This document shows positions 9,905-21,721 of a stretch of 64,000 nt of DNA, in pieces. Source of the DNA: Holotrichia oblita (taxonomy: Eukaryota > Arthropoda > Insecta > Coleoptera > Scarabaeidae). The notes under the pieces are model-generated. The model did no database searches. It was not told the DNA's origin and saw only the letters and a list, made by a program, of their open reading frames with translations. Numbering within the stretch: the stretch's first letter is position 1; every line of letters begins with the position of its first letter. The stretch lies in NCBI GenBank assembly GCA_023690525.1, contig CM043016.1, forward strand, positions 5,208,001-5,272,000, in the 5' to 3' direction. The translations under genes were made by a program, and so were the position numbers.

Positions 9905-10392
9905 CCTTTTCGGCATGTTTTTTTTTTCAAGTTGCTCTGTGAACCGCCCCTCTAGAGATTTTGGTCACCCCGGAATCGTCTTGATGACATGCGTCAGGGT
10001 GATTGGGCTGTCTTTTCTTCGTCTTGTGCTGACCTACTTCTCCCCTCCCCGGCACGAGGTGCCGGGATTAGGAGTTCGGGGGATATCTGGCCTCCACTTG
10101 GCGTGCCCGCTCTTGCTCCTCTTTGTTCTTCATGATTTTGCTAAACATGCTCTGTATAGCCCTCCATTTTCCTTCTGCAGATGTCATTTCTTCAACGAGA
10201 TTTTCCGGTGTCAGTTTTATTTGCCTCTTCTCGCAGGTATTCCCATTTTCGACACCGGAAGGCTGTGTGTTCAGCCGTATCCTCTTCCCCACAGTGTATG
10301 CAGCTGGCATCCCTATCCTTTCGGAAGCGTAGAGCGTACGCTCGAAACACCCCATGGCCTGTTAGGACTTGCGTGAGGTAGTAGTCTATTGT
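9905..10392 (-). pseudogene. Jockey/R1-type non-LTR C-terminal tail
   Basis: The minus strand gives YLTQVLTGHGVFRAYALRF, then CIHCGEEDTAEHTAFRCRKW, the Cys/His block (C-x2-C…H-x4-C) that ends R1- and Jockey-type polyproteins after RNase H. A frame slip after REEANKT is followed by MTSAEGKWRAIQSMFSKIMK and a basic tail. No RNase H or RT remains here. It abuts the PLE tail at 10393. Confidence 0.78.
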
Positions 10393-10478
10393 TTTGTTTT
10401 ATTTTTGTATTGTGTATATGACGCGGTCAAAACTCCGAAGCCCTTATAACAGAGACTCAGATCGTGGAAGCCTTCGAT
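10393..10478 (+). mobile_element. Terminal remnant of a Penelope-like element
   Basis: The stretch around ATGACGCGGTCAAAACTCC, GAAGCCCTTATAACAGAGAC and GTGGAAGCCTTCGATATCAT matches the extreme 3' end of the well-preserved PLE (63395-63465) with a few mismatches. No coding sequence is attached. Confidence 0.78.
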
Positions 10479-10630
10479 ATCATTTTAAACTGTTTCTTAA
10501 TAAACTCAGTTTGCAATTCTTTTAATAAATAAACGTTTAGTCCTTGAGCTATTGAAATTAAAATTCACCTTTTTGACATTTTTCCGTCCTAAGAATTTAT
10601 TTTGAAATTTGAAACGTTTTCAAAAACAAT
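10447..10630. repeat. Direct repeat A, second copy
   Basis: Partner of 9373-9565. It starts inside the PLE tail, and the homology goes on through flanking DNA, so it reflects a duplicated locus or a composite repeat rather than two independent PLE insertions. Confidence 0.75.
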
Positions 10631-10761
10631 TTTCTATTTTTATTTCTTGAAGCTTTTTAAAGTATTAAAAACTTTATTAAATTTATACATATTTGGTTGC
10701 GTATTAAAATATTTGAATTCTTTTGAGATTTCTGAAACATCTTTGTAAAATTTAAACTGAA

Positions 10762-10797
10762 TAGTCCCGGCTGACCCGGATAATCGAGGTTCTACTG
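10762..10797 (+). mobile_element. Orphan Tigger right end
   Basis: GTCCCGGCTGACCCGGATAA followed by TCGAGGTTCTACTG and TA is almost identical to the right end at 8866-8901. No matching left end lies between 8902 and 10762, so this is a truncated copy or part of a duplicated segment. Confidence 0.75.
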
Positions 10798-10799
10798 TA

Positions 10800-12050
10800 C
10801 AGCGTTTAACTGTCAGGGGTCACTATCATGTTCATGTTGTTAGATTTTGTTTGATCTTTCCTCTGTCGACTTCATAAACGTTCCTTGCATTTTTCTTTGA
10901 ATCTATTACCTTACCGAGCATCCCCACCCTGCTGGGATCATTTAAAATGAAGATAATTGAGTACTTTCATCGATTAAGAAAAGTTTTCCTTCCTTTTCCA
11001 TAACAATCAATTTATATCGTACACACGTTCGTCCTCGTCACATATTCATCACCATTATTCCTCTCGCATATCTCCCATTTTCAAACTATCCCGTTTAGAA
11101 GGAAGACCACCGCTAGAGAGAAAAACAACCTTCTTTTCTTCGGTTTCGTCCTTGCGAACAGTCGACGTGGGTGACACGGCGTATACAGCGAAGTCGCTTG
11201 CTCGGAAATTTAAAAAGGGCATGACTGATGACAAAGCAATCTACGCTACTGGGGTGGGTGAGCATTGACTGCGAAAAGCGGATGATTTATTTTCAGTGAA
11301 ATGGAGGCAGAACGACTGGACGGATAGATGGATGAAGTGGAAGAAGGTTTTCCCGTCTATCTCGGAGACGTTCTTTTTTTTTTTTTCCTTGACGATCTTA
11401 CCAAACTGTTGCTGCGTATAAACGAATAAAGATATCTCTTCTCAGATATGAGCATCGGATCGACGTTTGTATATGGAAATTGGATTCCGGGAAGAAGTTC
11501 CATGTTTTTTTTTTTGGTAACCTTAACCTTTAATAATAAACCAGACAAGAATTAAAAAAGTAAAATTAAACTCGACGAAGACGGCCTATTTTCTCCGGAA
11601 AAGGTAAACACAGATTGCATAGAATAAGATGGTCCGGAAATATTGACATGTCAAATTAAACCTTCGAGAATAATCTATTATTGAGGAGGTAAAACGTCGA
11701 CTACGACCTTTAGTCTTGAGTGTGGAAGCTCCGACTCCATTTCCACGGTTTCCTGTTCGTTCTCTGTGTGTGTGTGTGTTTTCTTTTTTTGCTTCGTCCG
11801 CGTCCTTCCCCCCTTTTGACGTAAGTTTTAATGCATAATAAAGAGGTTTTAAAACGCTGTGGTCGGCTTAAATTTATGATCGGGGGCTCTTTTTAGAAAT
11901 CGAGCCCTCCACGTCGACTTTAATAATTGATCGGTTAGGCGTCGTTTCCCGTTTTGTTTTCGTTTCCTTTTCGATGCGGTTCCGCGAAAGTTCGCTTTCG
12001 ATTTTTTCTTTGTAATATGTAATGTGGTTTAAAGTGAGACACACTGTACA
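10800..12050. other. Unique-looking DNA, no gene recognised
   Basis: More balanced in base composition than the flanks. It contains a short (TG)n run at about 11767-11780 and several poly-T runs. None of the short frames resembles a known protein. It may be host intergenic or intronic DNA. Confidence 0.45.
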
Positions 12051-12053
12051 ATA

Positions 12054-13220
12054 CGAGGTGTGGCAGAAAAGTAATGAGACTGTACTTGATAGACCTTGTG
12101 TATCAGTATCCTCCAAAAGCTCAGTACGAGTTTCAACTCGTTAATGACGTGGTTTTTGTGACTGCTATTAGCGAAGCTAACAGTGGGATTTGGAGCAACT
12201 TTGTGCCATTAAATTTTGTGTTAAGCTTGGAGAATCGACAAATGTGACGCATGAAAAGTTAAAGCATGCCTATGGGAAACATTCTTCAACCCGAGCTCAA
12301 ATTTTACACTGGCACAAATCGTTTTTTGGAAAGCAGAGAACATGTTGAAGATGAACACCGGCCTTCAACTTCTAAAACCGATAAAAACATTATACATGTC
12401 AACATTCTAATGAGATCAGGCCGTCGTTTAACATTAAGAATGTTGAGCGAACAATTAAATGTGAACATCATCAAATTTTGACTGAAGATTTGAACATGCG
12501 AAAGGTCTGTGCCAAAATTGAGTCGAAAAACCTCACAATTGAGCAGGACAGTCGAAAAAACAAATGATTTGATCTTCTTGACAGAATCGCTAATGAGCAA
12601 GATTTCTTTAGTCGTGTGATCACAGGTGATCAATCATGGATTTTTGAATACGATCCTGAGACCAAAAGGCAAAGTCAAGAGTGGCACACTGCAAACATTC
12701 CTCGACCAAAGAAAGCTCGAAGCAGCAAATCGAAGATTAAATTTGTTTTTTGACAAGAAGGGGAATCGTCCACAAAAAATGTGTTCCTCCAGGACAAACT
12801 GTCAACCAAGTTTTTTATAAAGACGTCCTTGAAAGGCTCAAAAGAAAGGTAATTCGCGTGAGACTAGACATTGCAGACAAACGGATGACAACGCCCCATG
12901 TCACACTGCCCTCTCCATAACAGAATTTTTTACCTCAAAAGACATCCATGTGGTTCCCCAACCTCCCTATTCACCTGATCGAAGTCCCTGTGACTTTTTC
13001 CTTTCTTCTAAACTGAAAAATGTCCTCAAAGGATGTCATTTCAGGACTTTAAACAACATCTAAAATACTGTAACGGACACACCGAAGACTGCTACCAACA
13101 GTGCGCACAACGTCTCCATCAGTGTGTAGCTGCTCAAGAGAACTACTTCGAAGGGGATAACATTGGTGTTTGAAAAAAATTAAAGCTTTAGTAGATTAAA
13201 AAAAATTAATATATGTATTT
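12054..13220 (+). pseudogene. mariner element (family A, copy 1) with broken transposase
   Basis: TA at 12052-12053 precedes the end CGAGGTGTGGCAGAAAAGTA. The transposase is spread over several frames: SREHVEDEHRPSTSKTD and GRRLTLRMLSEQLN (HTH), GDQSWIFEYDPETKRQ (first catalytic block, with Glu of the usual GDESW changed to Gln after the Asp), and from about 12890 DNAPCHTALSI and SPDRSPCDFFLF-like sequence (third block; here YSPDRSPCDF). At least four frameshifts or stops. The right inverted repeat is not found near 13220, so the 3' end is truncated. Confidence 0.82.
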
Positions 13221-13289
13221 TTTGACCTTTATGTACTTATCTTTTAATTCCTGATATTTCCACTTAGAGGTCAATAAAACAATAAATAA

Positions 13290-14655
13290 TTAAATACCAA
13301 TTTATTCCATAACATATAATAATATGTTTTCGTTAAATAACTTCTTGAACGAATACGTACAAACAAAACATATCCCACCAGAAACATGGAAGAGTTATTT
13401 TAAACAAATATACAGAGCGAAAGAAATAACAGAAGAAAGTAGAATTAATGGAGAAGAATTGAAGAAAAAACTGAGGAAACTAAAAAATAGAAGAGTAACG
13501 GGAGTCGATACCATATCTCACGAATTTTTAAAATACGACTGAAGAGAACTTCATGCAAAGCTAACGATTTGATTGAACCAAATCCTGAGTTCGCAATACA
13601 TATCACAAGACGTACAGTAGCATCACAATTTTCATTCTAAAAAGGGGCAAAAGATCTGTCCTCGAAAGTAAAGGGAAATAATGCTTCTAAGTACAACACA
13701 ACAATGAAATTACTTACAAGTATTCTCAAGAAGAAATTAAAGAAAAAAGAAAAAAATAGATCAATAATTGTTTCGTCGACCTCACGAAAGCCTTTGAAAA
13801 AGTACGTCTACAACACATTGTGAGACTACTAATCAATAACGGAACTCCATCAAACATCGTAAAAATAATCCAATTGTTAAATACAAGCAATACGACGAAA
13901 ATCAAAGCATAACCACCAATATGTTAATACCAAGCGGTATTAGACAGGGGAACAGCCTGAGCCCATTCGTTTTTCAATTTATTAATGGACAAAATTATAC
14001 AGGAGGTGTTGTCGTTCAACTTGAGCTATAGAATGAGCGAGAACAGAGTCAGCATGGTGGGCTACGCGGTCGATGTAGCAATCTTATCAGAACTGGAAGC
14101 TGATCTGCAGAAGCAGCTCTTTAAATTTGACAATTGCTAAAGAACCAACCCGATGCAAACTTGTACTGGAAGACAAACCCATCGACCAAGTCAGCCATTT
14201 TAAGTACCTCGAACTTGACATACACAGCAATCATGACCAAGCAAAAGACTCATGCAGATATATGCGAACAATATCAGAATCTACAAAACTTGCATAAGCT
14301 TTATCATGACCTACGGAATAGAGACACGCGAAGAAACGAGCAAAACCAAGAATATGCTAAGATGAAAACCTTGCGAACTATCCTGGGCAAAGTCAGAAGA
14401 GGACAGGAACAGTTCTGAATATTGGACATACGGGGACGGCGGAGACAAACAAGAGGAGGGTGGTACAATTATGTTAAGACTTTCATGCATAGTGTTAGAG
14501 TAAAAACCAGCAGGCAATTGAGTCCAAGGAAGATCACACAAGAGATGCAAGAACAGCTGGGAATCACACCAACAGATCTAAAACAAGAACAAGAAGAAGC
14601 TTTAGGTCAAAAATACACAAGAGTAAAAACACGTCAAAATAATATTAATTAGAAG
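13290..14655 (+). pseudogene. RTE-like endonuclease-reverse transcriptase, heavily decayed
   Basis: Pieces in shifting frames: PPETWKSYFKQIYRAKEITEES and LKKKLRKLKNRRVTGVDTIS (RT thumb linker and finger block, usually GKAxGxDxI), FVDLTKAFEKV-like at about 13770-13800, SGIRQGNSLSPFVF-like at 13930-13975 (usual GxRQGxxLSPxLF), GYAVDVAILSE at 14060-14095 replacing the ADD box (YADD/FADD becomes AVDV), and C-terminal sequence with RRRQTRGGWYNYVK. It ends close to an (AT)n run at 14732. The family is the endonuclease-RT type common in insects; RTE-like is my best placement, not certain. Confidence 0.7.
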
Positions 14656-14759
14656 CAACATAGGACAAAACACGTCAAAACATTGTAAACAAAAATCATA
14701 AAAATGTTTCATAAGTATTGGTTTTCAAATATATATATATAATCAGAAACCAAAATTAG

Positions 14760-15512
14760 CACTCAATTACAATAGATAAAGTTGGCCCATGCTCTCTTGT
14801 CTTTCGCCATTCTCTTTGCCTCGTTCCAGGTTACTCCTCTCCTCCTTAAGGTTTCAGCTATATCTTGTTCCCACGTTCTCCTTGGTCTGCCTCTTCCTCT
14901 TCTTTGTGTAGATTTAGCTAACCATACTCTTTTGGTCTGTCTTTGTCCGTCCATGCGTATTAGATGTCCAAACCATCTCAGCTGCTGTCTTTCAATACTC
15001 CTTAAAATCGACTCTACCTTTAGTTGTTTTCTTACTTGCTCGTTCCTTATCTTGTCCTTACGTGTAAAACCTGCCACTGCTCTTAAATATCGCATCTCCA
15101 TTGACTGTATTTTGCTCCTAGTTCGATCGTTCAACACCCAACTTTCACATCCGTATGTCAAAACTGGTTTGAATACTGTTTTATATACTGTTATTTTCGT
15201 ATGACTTGATATTTCCTTTCTTCTTATGAACGTCTTACCAAGCGCATAATACAGTTTCGCCGCCTTCTCCAGTCTGCTGTTGATCTCTGCGTCTTCTTTC
15301 CCATCTCTATTTACACTGATTCCTAAGTATTTGAATGTTTTGACTTGCTCGACGGTCTTCCCATCGAGTTTAATTGATATTATTCTGTCTTCCTTGCTTA
15401 TTATCATTACTTTTGTTTTGTCACTGTTTATTTTCATGCTTCTTTTTTTTAGTGCCGCTTCCCAGATATTCAGGTTACTTTGCAAACTCTGACGTCCTTT
15501 CGGTGAAATCAT
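14760..15512 (-). pseudogene. RTE-like element, RT C-terminal part
   Basis: A 249-codon uninterrupted minus-strand frame starts just after the catalytic ADD box: QSNLNIWEAALKKRSMKINSDKTKVM, VKTFKYLGISVNRDG, FKPVLTYGCESWVLNDRTRS, QQLRWFGHLIRMDGQRQTKRV and RGRPRRTWEQDIAETL. This is the standard RT thumb and C-terminus of insect endonuclease-RT elements. It belongs with 16972-18494; the palm with ADD has been replaced by the foreign DNA at 15513-16970. Confidence 0.88.
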
Positions 15513-15514
15513 CT

Positions 15515-16010
15515 CCAGATGGCTTCAAGAATTGCAACAAAATAAAAGATAAGACAGCCACAAGATTGAGACACTCAGCAAGCTAAATGATGATACGGCC
15601 AAACCAAAAGAGCACACCCTCCAGCACCTCTTAAAAATGTACTTTCTGGGCTCCGAAATAATCCTAAGCCGGGTAGGAAAGCATAGAGAGAAGAAGATAC
15701 GAGTTGCACGCCAAACAGTTTAAGAGAGGTTAAGGTGGTCTTCGAAAACAAAGTCGTAGAAGACCATCAACCTCACTTCATTGCTTTTCAAAGTCTTAGA
15801 GAAGATCGATCATAAACATTCAAGAGATTTGGCTTTAGCCAAACTACTTACACACCTTAATTAATATTTTTATCACGCAGGAAAATCTTACGAGCAGGTC
15901 ATGATCTAGCTCAACTAATACAACAAAGCTACTCTCCTAGAAATTGACGGTACCATTGATAGGATGCTGTTTCTATTGATGAAGAGGATCCTGTTAACGT
16001 TTTACACTAT
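15515..16010 (+). pseudogene. Very decayed Jockey/R1-type RT relic
   Basis: Scattered short matches on the plus strand only: LHCFSKSxRRSII-like near 15780 (usual LLKxLEKIIDRHI), then LALAKLLTHL and HAGKSYEQV near 15830-15900 (usual HAYQAGKSTETAL). No catalytic block is intact and stops are dense. It interrupts the minus-strand RTE-like element. Confidence 0.35.
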
Positions 16011-16970
16011 AAAGGCAACTATGGCAGTTGGTTGCTCAAGAGGCAGACTACAGTGGCGGAGTATGCCAAAGAGAAGGGGGTAGAGAAGGGGAACGACTAT
16101 AGCTCCGTTTATTTACAAGAGGAAGCTTCCCAAACTCCAGTGCTGGTTTATTTTAAGTTCCAAGATATTGGTATGAACCCAGGCCCAATATGTAGGTAAC
16201 TGAACAGTGAAAATTTTTCAAGCATGAAAGTAAATCAATAGGAATCCTATCTGATGGCCAAATTGCCTTCAAGACACTACACTCTTTTAAAAATTATTTT
16301 TTTTTGATTTCTCTAGATTGGCAACACTGTTAATGAAATCATGAGAATTTAGCTTGTTCTATCTTGTTCCCAAGGTGAAGAAGGGCAAGAAGAGGGGGTG
16401 GTAGCAATTCCCTTCCTTCTTAATGGAAAAAAAATTAAAAAGGAGGCATTGGCAAAATTAAATTTTTTACCCATAGAATTTGAATTTTTAATTGCGAGAT
16501 CGTCAATGAAAATTGAAATTTAAAAAAATTCTTCAGATTGGCCACACTGTTCTAAAGTTTTAGCCTTACATCATTCATGAAGTTTATGAAATAATAGTGA
16601 AGGAATTCAGGTTATCAAGTGATTGTTTTATTCGGTTCCAAAGAGAAAAAATGAGGTGGAAGAAAATCTTTTTACTTAGTTATTTCGTCTACTTAGTAGG
16701 CTTTGAGACAACTGAAGCAAACTGAGAAAATCTTCAAAATTTTATGAAATATCTAAATAGGAATTCCAGTTGTTATATGATTGTGTTATTCTGTTCCAAA
16801 TGAGTAGGAAGCCGAGGAGGAGGATGGGAAAGGGGGAAAATGTTTTTTCATAGGCTAAAACTTTGAACCAAAATTTTCCAAAACGGAAACATTGGCAGAA
16901 TTAAATTCTTCTTGAATTTTAAAATTCGAAATCAATAAAAGGAAAGGGTTGGGGAGGGGTTGTAGCAAAA
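16011..16970. other. Non-coding filler within the RTE-like element
   Basis: A loosely repeated pattern (GGCAACACTGTT/GGCCACACTGTT with TCTAGATTGG/TTCAGATTGG, and GAATTCAGGTT/GAATTCCAGTT) recurs three or four times, which hints at a degenerate tandem repeat of about 230-270 bp. No frame is recognisable. Confidence 0.4.
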
Positions 16971-16971
16971 T

Positions 16972-18494
16972 TTAGTTCTTCTCGAGAATTTCAATTCCTA
17001 TAGGTAATATTATCCCCACTTCCCAATCTTCAGGTATTGATTGCTCATACCATATTTTATTGATAAGTATTTCTAGAACCTCTATGCCATTTTTACCCAT
17101 ATTCTTTACCATCTCTGTTGTGATACCGTCCTTGCCTGCCGCTTTTCCTCTTTTTAAGTTCTTTATTGCATCTACTATTTCTTCCTTCGTTATCTTCCCT
17201 TGTTCATTAGTCTCGACGTTTTCTGCATGTAAACTATTTGCTTGCTCTAATATATTCCCTGTATGGTCCACATTCAATAGCTCTTCAAAGTATTGCTTCC
17301 ATCGTGCCATTATTTCTTGTTGATTCTCGATAATTTTTCCCTCTTTCGTTTTAATGTAGGGATTTTGATTTTGTTTTCCTTTTTTGAGATTTTTCAACAT
17401 GCCATAAAACAACTTCTGATTTCCTTTGCTGTCTTTCTCGAGTGCTTCTCCAAACTTTTGCCATGACTTTCGTTTTGCTTCTTTTATTATTTCTTTAACT
17501 TTTTTTCTCTGTATCTTATATCTGTTGTATGTTTCATCGTTCCTATTGGTGAGATATTTTTTCCATGTTTGTTTCTTCGTCCTTATCTCTCTTTTTATTT
17601 CATCATTCCACCAATTCGTTTGTTGTTTATGCTTGTTGATTTTACTATACCCACAGCTTTCTTCTGCTACAGTTATCATTGCGTCTCTTACTATCTTCCA
17701 AAGGTTTTCTATTTGTATGTTATTCTCGATTTTTTCGTTGAACACTCTCGCAGTCGTTTCTTCTCTGAGCTTATATGTTCTTATTACTTTTTTGACTTCA
17801 TTTGGTTGTCTGGGGTTTAATTTAATAGTCTTCTTTTTTCCTTGGTTGTTTATTGCTATTCTTGAGAGCACCAAGTAGTGATCCGAGAATATTTCGCAAC
17901 CTCTTCTTACTCTCGTATCTTTGACGTCTCTTCGGTATTCCTTATTCAGTATAACATAGTCTATTATCGACCTCTCCTTTCTAGTTACTATTTCTCTTGT
18001 ATATCTATGAGCGCTTTTGTGTTCAAAGAAAGTGTTAGTTATTACTAGATTGTTTTCTAAACAGTATTCCTAACCCTTTCTCCGTATAATCCTATTGTAT
18101 CACCTGTTTCTTCATCTTTTCTCCCCACTCTTCCGTTTAGATCTCCCAAAATTATCAGTCTTCCATTGCTTTCTTCTGTTGTTTGTGATAATTGCTCCCA
18201 GAATGCATCTTTGACTTTCGCCTTTTCATCCTCATTTGGTCCGTAAGCTACTATTATTGTTGTTTCTACCTTTTTATCAATATCCAATTTCATCTTCAAA
18301 ATTCTTTCGGATACTGCAATCCAGTTCCGCAAATATTGTATATTTTCTTTTCTAATGTAACAAGCAACTCCCTCACTTGCCCTCCTTTCCTTATCCACAC
18401 CACTGTAGATTAACAAATGTCCCCCAGTTAATACTATTTCTCCCACTCCTTTTCTCTTTGTCTCAGTGATGAGGTTTTCAAATAATGAAGGCAT
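16972..18494 (-). pseudogene. RTE-like element, endonuclease and RT N-terminal part
   Basis: The minus strand from 18494 reads ASEGVACYIRKENIQYL, TIIVAYGPNEDEKAKVKD and LIILGDLNGRVGRKDEETGD, the APE endonuclease core with catalytic GDxN. After a shift near 18060 come ENNLVITNTFF, RSIIDYVILNKEYR and SDHYLVLSRI (catalytic Asp-His). A 300-codon frame (17874-16972) follows with NWWNDEIKREIRTKKQTWKKY, the EN-RT linker, and LKRGKAAGKDGITTEMVKNM of the RT fingers, ending at IPEDWEVGIILPI. The N-terminal endonuclease start is missing. It joins 15512 downstream on the minus strand. Confidence 0.88.
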
Positions 18495-20400
18495 ATTTCA
18501 TTTAAAACTGTCATTAAGTTTTAGTTTTGCAGTCTCTCTTCCATTTTGTTGCTTAATTATTGCAACAAATTAACTGCAATATCTACTATCTCGGGTACTG
18601 TTACTCATCGGTCATCCAATACTATACGTTGGATTTTTTAAACATATCTGATACAGTAACAGTTGTTGGAAGTCCACTATGATCCAGATCCGCTCTCAAC
18701 CCAATTTTTTCCATGACACAGAAACCCTTCATAATCGTTCACCAAATTTAGCCCAAAACCAACGACGTTTTCTGCAGTGACACCACAGTAAAATTGACAT
18801 AACAATTTTATCCCTTGTTAACCATCATCGAATACAAACAACGCTCCCCACTGCGCTGCCAGCAAGCGCAAAAACACACACCGAAGACCTCGGAGAATAC
18901 ACACATCCAACACGAAACCGTATCTCTCTGGGTATCCATATATATAGTAGATATATGTATGGATACGCATCGCTACAAAATATCTTCCGACATGACTCGT
19001 AAACTCCGAGTTTAACATTTTCCTTTTGACATATTGCTTCGGTTTTCCGAGTAATATTCCCGGAAAATGTAGATGTACAAAAAAAAAGGAGGATAGTTAA
19101 TGCCGCTGGAATAAACACAGACTTTATATAGTAGTGCTTATTGATGCTGTGTAATTGAGGGACAGATGCAAAAACATCCTAATTGGTTGTGTCTCTCTGT
19201 GAATCCCAACGACTAATCCAACGTTGTAAACCAGTTTTTTCTAGATGTTTAATGACGAGATGTAGTCGTTTCTTGTTTATCCTTTTTTTGTTTTGTTTCG
19301 ACGTCTATTTTAAATCTGATCCTTCGGAAAAGGAGTACTAATTAAAGTCCTGCACAGAATAATATTTTATCTCTCGTAGCATATTCTTTCATATTTATGT
19401 TTCTCCCATTAGGGAAAAATTATATTAAGACATCTAAATATATGCCTTAGATAACCGGAAGCGAATCCTGAAAACGGAAAATATAATCGCAAAAATGAGG
19501 AAAAACAACAACTTCCGCAACATCATTCTCTCCGGCATAAATAGGATATTTTAATTTGATAATGTCATCGCAACATGCGACCGTTTTCGGGGATTAAACT
19601 ATTGATCTTGGAGGCGGTCCAAGATGAAACAATAACAGCACTATTATAAATTACGTTGGCTTATAGATGAAAGCAAAGCATGGCCAACGATTACAAGAGA
19701 TAGAGGGAGAATGGAAGAAGAAAAAAAAACAACCGAACAAAGAGTATAGGATTAGAGGATGTCCTGATAATTTTTAGTTTTTAATTCAGGGGAAAAAGTT
19801 CGCTCCATTCGAGGGGAGTGATTATTTATTTAGTTAAAATTGTTTTTAAAATGAAATGAAAAACTAGCTTGATTTATACGATTTCCACTTGATTTATCTT
19901 GTAAGTTTTAAATGGGAAGAATTAATGCCTAACATGATTTGTTTTATTTTTTGCCTTTTTTTTTGGAGGAAGAGGGCGTTGCAGTAGATTTAATCCGCTT
20001 AAAATGATAGATTAAACTAAAAGCACCATAAATTTGACTCGAGCTTTCTCTGGAAATAATGAAAAAAAAAAGTTAATTTGTTTTTTCCATTTCGCGGACA
20101 TAACCTAATTTCTCTTTAGAATTCCTTTTTCTACTATGGAGGAGGGTGAGGTCTCCTCTGTCGATCACCCTAGAAATGGTGAAGAAATAACGCTACATCG
20201 CATATTAACTGAAAACTTGGAAACATAGATCCATTACCGCACACCTGAGACCAAGGAATAGTCCTGGGACTTCTATCACTATTGTCAAGATCGGATTTTT
20301 CGTCCTTCTAACATTTTTTATTCCTAATGTCATGTCACTCTTGTCATATTTGAAATCTATTATTTATTGTGTAGCCAGGAATTTATAAGAAGGACTACAT
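18495..20400. other. No gene recognised
   Basis: Unique-looking DNA. Features: a small AT palindrome near 18937-18965 (ATATATAGTAGATATATGTA) and several poly-A/T runs. Overlapping short frames on both strands at 18815-19118 look fortuitous. Confidence 0.45.
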
Positions 20401-20404
20401 GCTC

Positions 20405-20770
20405 GTCATGTGGGTCGAATACCACAAACTCGATGTTGAAAAAGTCTAGGTATGAGCAGGAAGATGTTGAACAACCTCCAGTAAATGGCGTACTCTAACT
20501 CTGGCCAGCGGATGATCCTAGGGTTCAACAACCACCTGCAACTTGAGATGGTCTTGAAGACCCGGAGTAGAATCCTGTGTTCCTGGCCGTGAAGAACCTC
20601 TCCTTCAACTGCTGAGCAGGTCAGCTTCTGATCCAAAATTAGTCCCAAGTACCTGGTAGTGGAACTCCATGGACGAACCAACCCATCCACCGAGACTCCC
20701 TCAGGTAGTCGTCTGCGTCTATAGATAAATCTCACGTCGAGTCTAATAAATTTATACAAAATACGAATAA
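20405..20770 (-). pseudogene. Jockey-type RT C-terminal part
   Basis: The minus strand reads IRLDVRFIYRRRRLPEG, then VSVDGLVRPWSSTTRYLGLILDQKLTCS, the block after the YADD box in Jockey-type RTs where the RYLGxxLD motif is conserved. Downstream is LLRVFKTISSCRWLLNP. Together with 21285-21720 it forms one element split by the Tc1 remnant at 20790-21250. Confidence 0.75.
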
Positions 20771-20789
20771 AATTCGTTGTGGCATTGTA

Positions 20790-21250
20790 TTAACCAACAC
20801 TTCGCAAAATTGTGAGGTAAACAAATCCCAACTTTCCTGTGGTTTCTGCTTCAGCAGGATGTGTTCGTAGTGCCATTTTCATCTCATGCCACAACGTTTC
20901 GATCAGTGATAAATCTGGACTACTAGAAATCCATTCGAAAAATGGTACGTTGAAGTCTTCCATCAATTTTAAAGCTCTTTTAGAGATATCTGGTCCGAAT
21001 GTCAAATATTGTTCCATTACTGGTAACAACGATCTCTTTAAAGTGTCCAAATATTTGTCTGTGTTCACTATGCCTTCGATAAAATTAAGTTTTTCCTCCC
21101 CTTTGGAAGACATGCTACCCCAGACCATCAGTGGAGCAGGATATTTTACTTTTCTTTTTAAAAAGTCCAAACAAAAAGCTTCATTTTTTCGGCGAATAAA
21201 TCGACTTCTACTGTCGCCGACACAAACTTCGAATAACAAAATTTTATAAT
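20790..21250 (-). pseudogene. Tc1-type transposase remnant
   Basis: A 149-codon minus-strand frame contains PLMVWGSMSSKGEEKLNFIEG, the VWGC-type block after the first catalytic Asp, then NTDKYLDTLKRSLLP, FGPDISKRALKLMED (a shortened form of the FQQDxAPxHTS block) and WISSSPDLSLIETLWHEMK, with the last acidic residue of Tc1 (NPIENLW-like). The N-terminal paired-type domain and the first Asp are missing. It lies within a Jockey RT on the same strand. Confidence 0.8.
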
Positions 21251-21284
21251 TCGGCTGAACTGAAGAACTGCCAGATTACAGTTT

Positions 21285-21720
21285 AATTCAGAAGGTATAT
21301 CATGGATTTCTGGGGCACCCCAGATCCAATTAGAAGACGCCGCGAAAGCTCGCTGGTATCTTTCACCAGGAAGGACCTACCCGAGACGTATGAGGAGACT
21401 AACTTGAAACCATCACCTTGTACACGATGGTTTGATGCCAAACAGCATCAAAGAACACCGTCCCAGTGACGTCCCTCTGTTTAAAGACTCTACGAATGGA
21501 ATCAGTGAGCCTAGGAGCAGCAGATTGTTCTGATCGTAATCCAAATTGCTCGTAAGGCAGGTCACAACGTCCTTCCAGACGGACGGAAAGTACCTAGAAC
21601 TTAGGATCGAATTTATTAAAGTGACAGTCAAAACAATCGACTGAAAAAGGAGATCATCGCGTCCAAAGAAGGCGAAGACAATTCCATCTGCCGCTAAGGT
21701 CATAGCGTCAATTTTTTTGA
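21285..21720 (-). pseudogene. Jockey-type RT N-terminal part
   Basis: The minus strand gives SIVLTVTLINSILSSRYFPSVW followed by KDVV, the finger block before KP. After several slips it ends with SYVSGRSFLVK and SGVPQ, the conserved SGRSF and GVPQG motifs. The DLxxAF block is not recognisable. Its C-terminal continuation is at 20405-20770. Confidence 0.72.
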
Positions 21721-21721
21721 A

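Noticed and set aside
9915..10381. Plus-strand 153-codon frame rich in Pro, Leu and Cys
   Set aside because: Antisense of the Jockey/R1-type C-terminal tail, whose minus-strand frame has the expected Cys/His block.
15374..17878. Plus-strand frames rich in Phe, Leu and Ser that look like membrane proteins
   Set aside because: They are antisense shadows of the Lys/Glu-rich RTE-like coding sequence on the minus strand.
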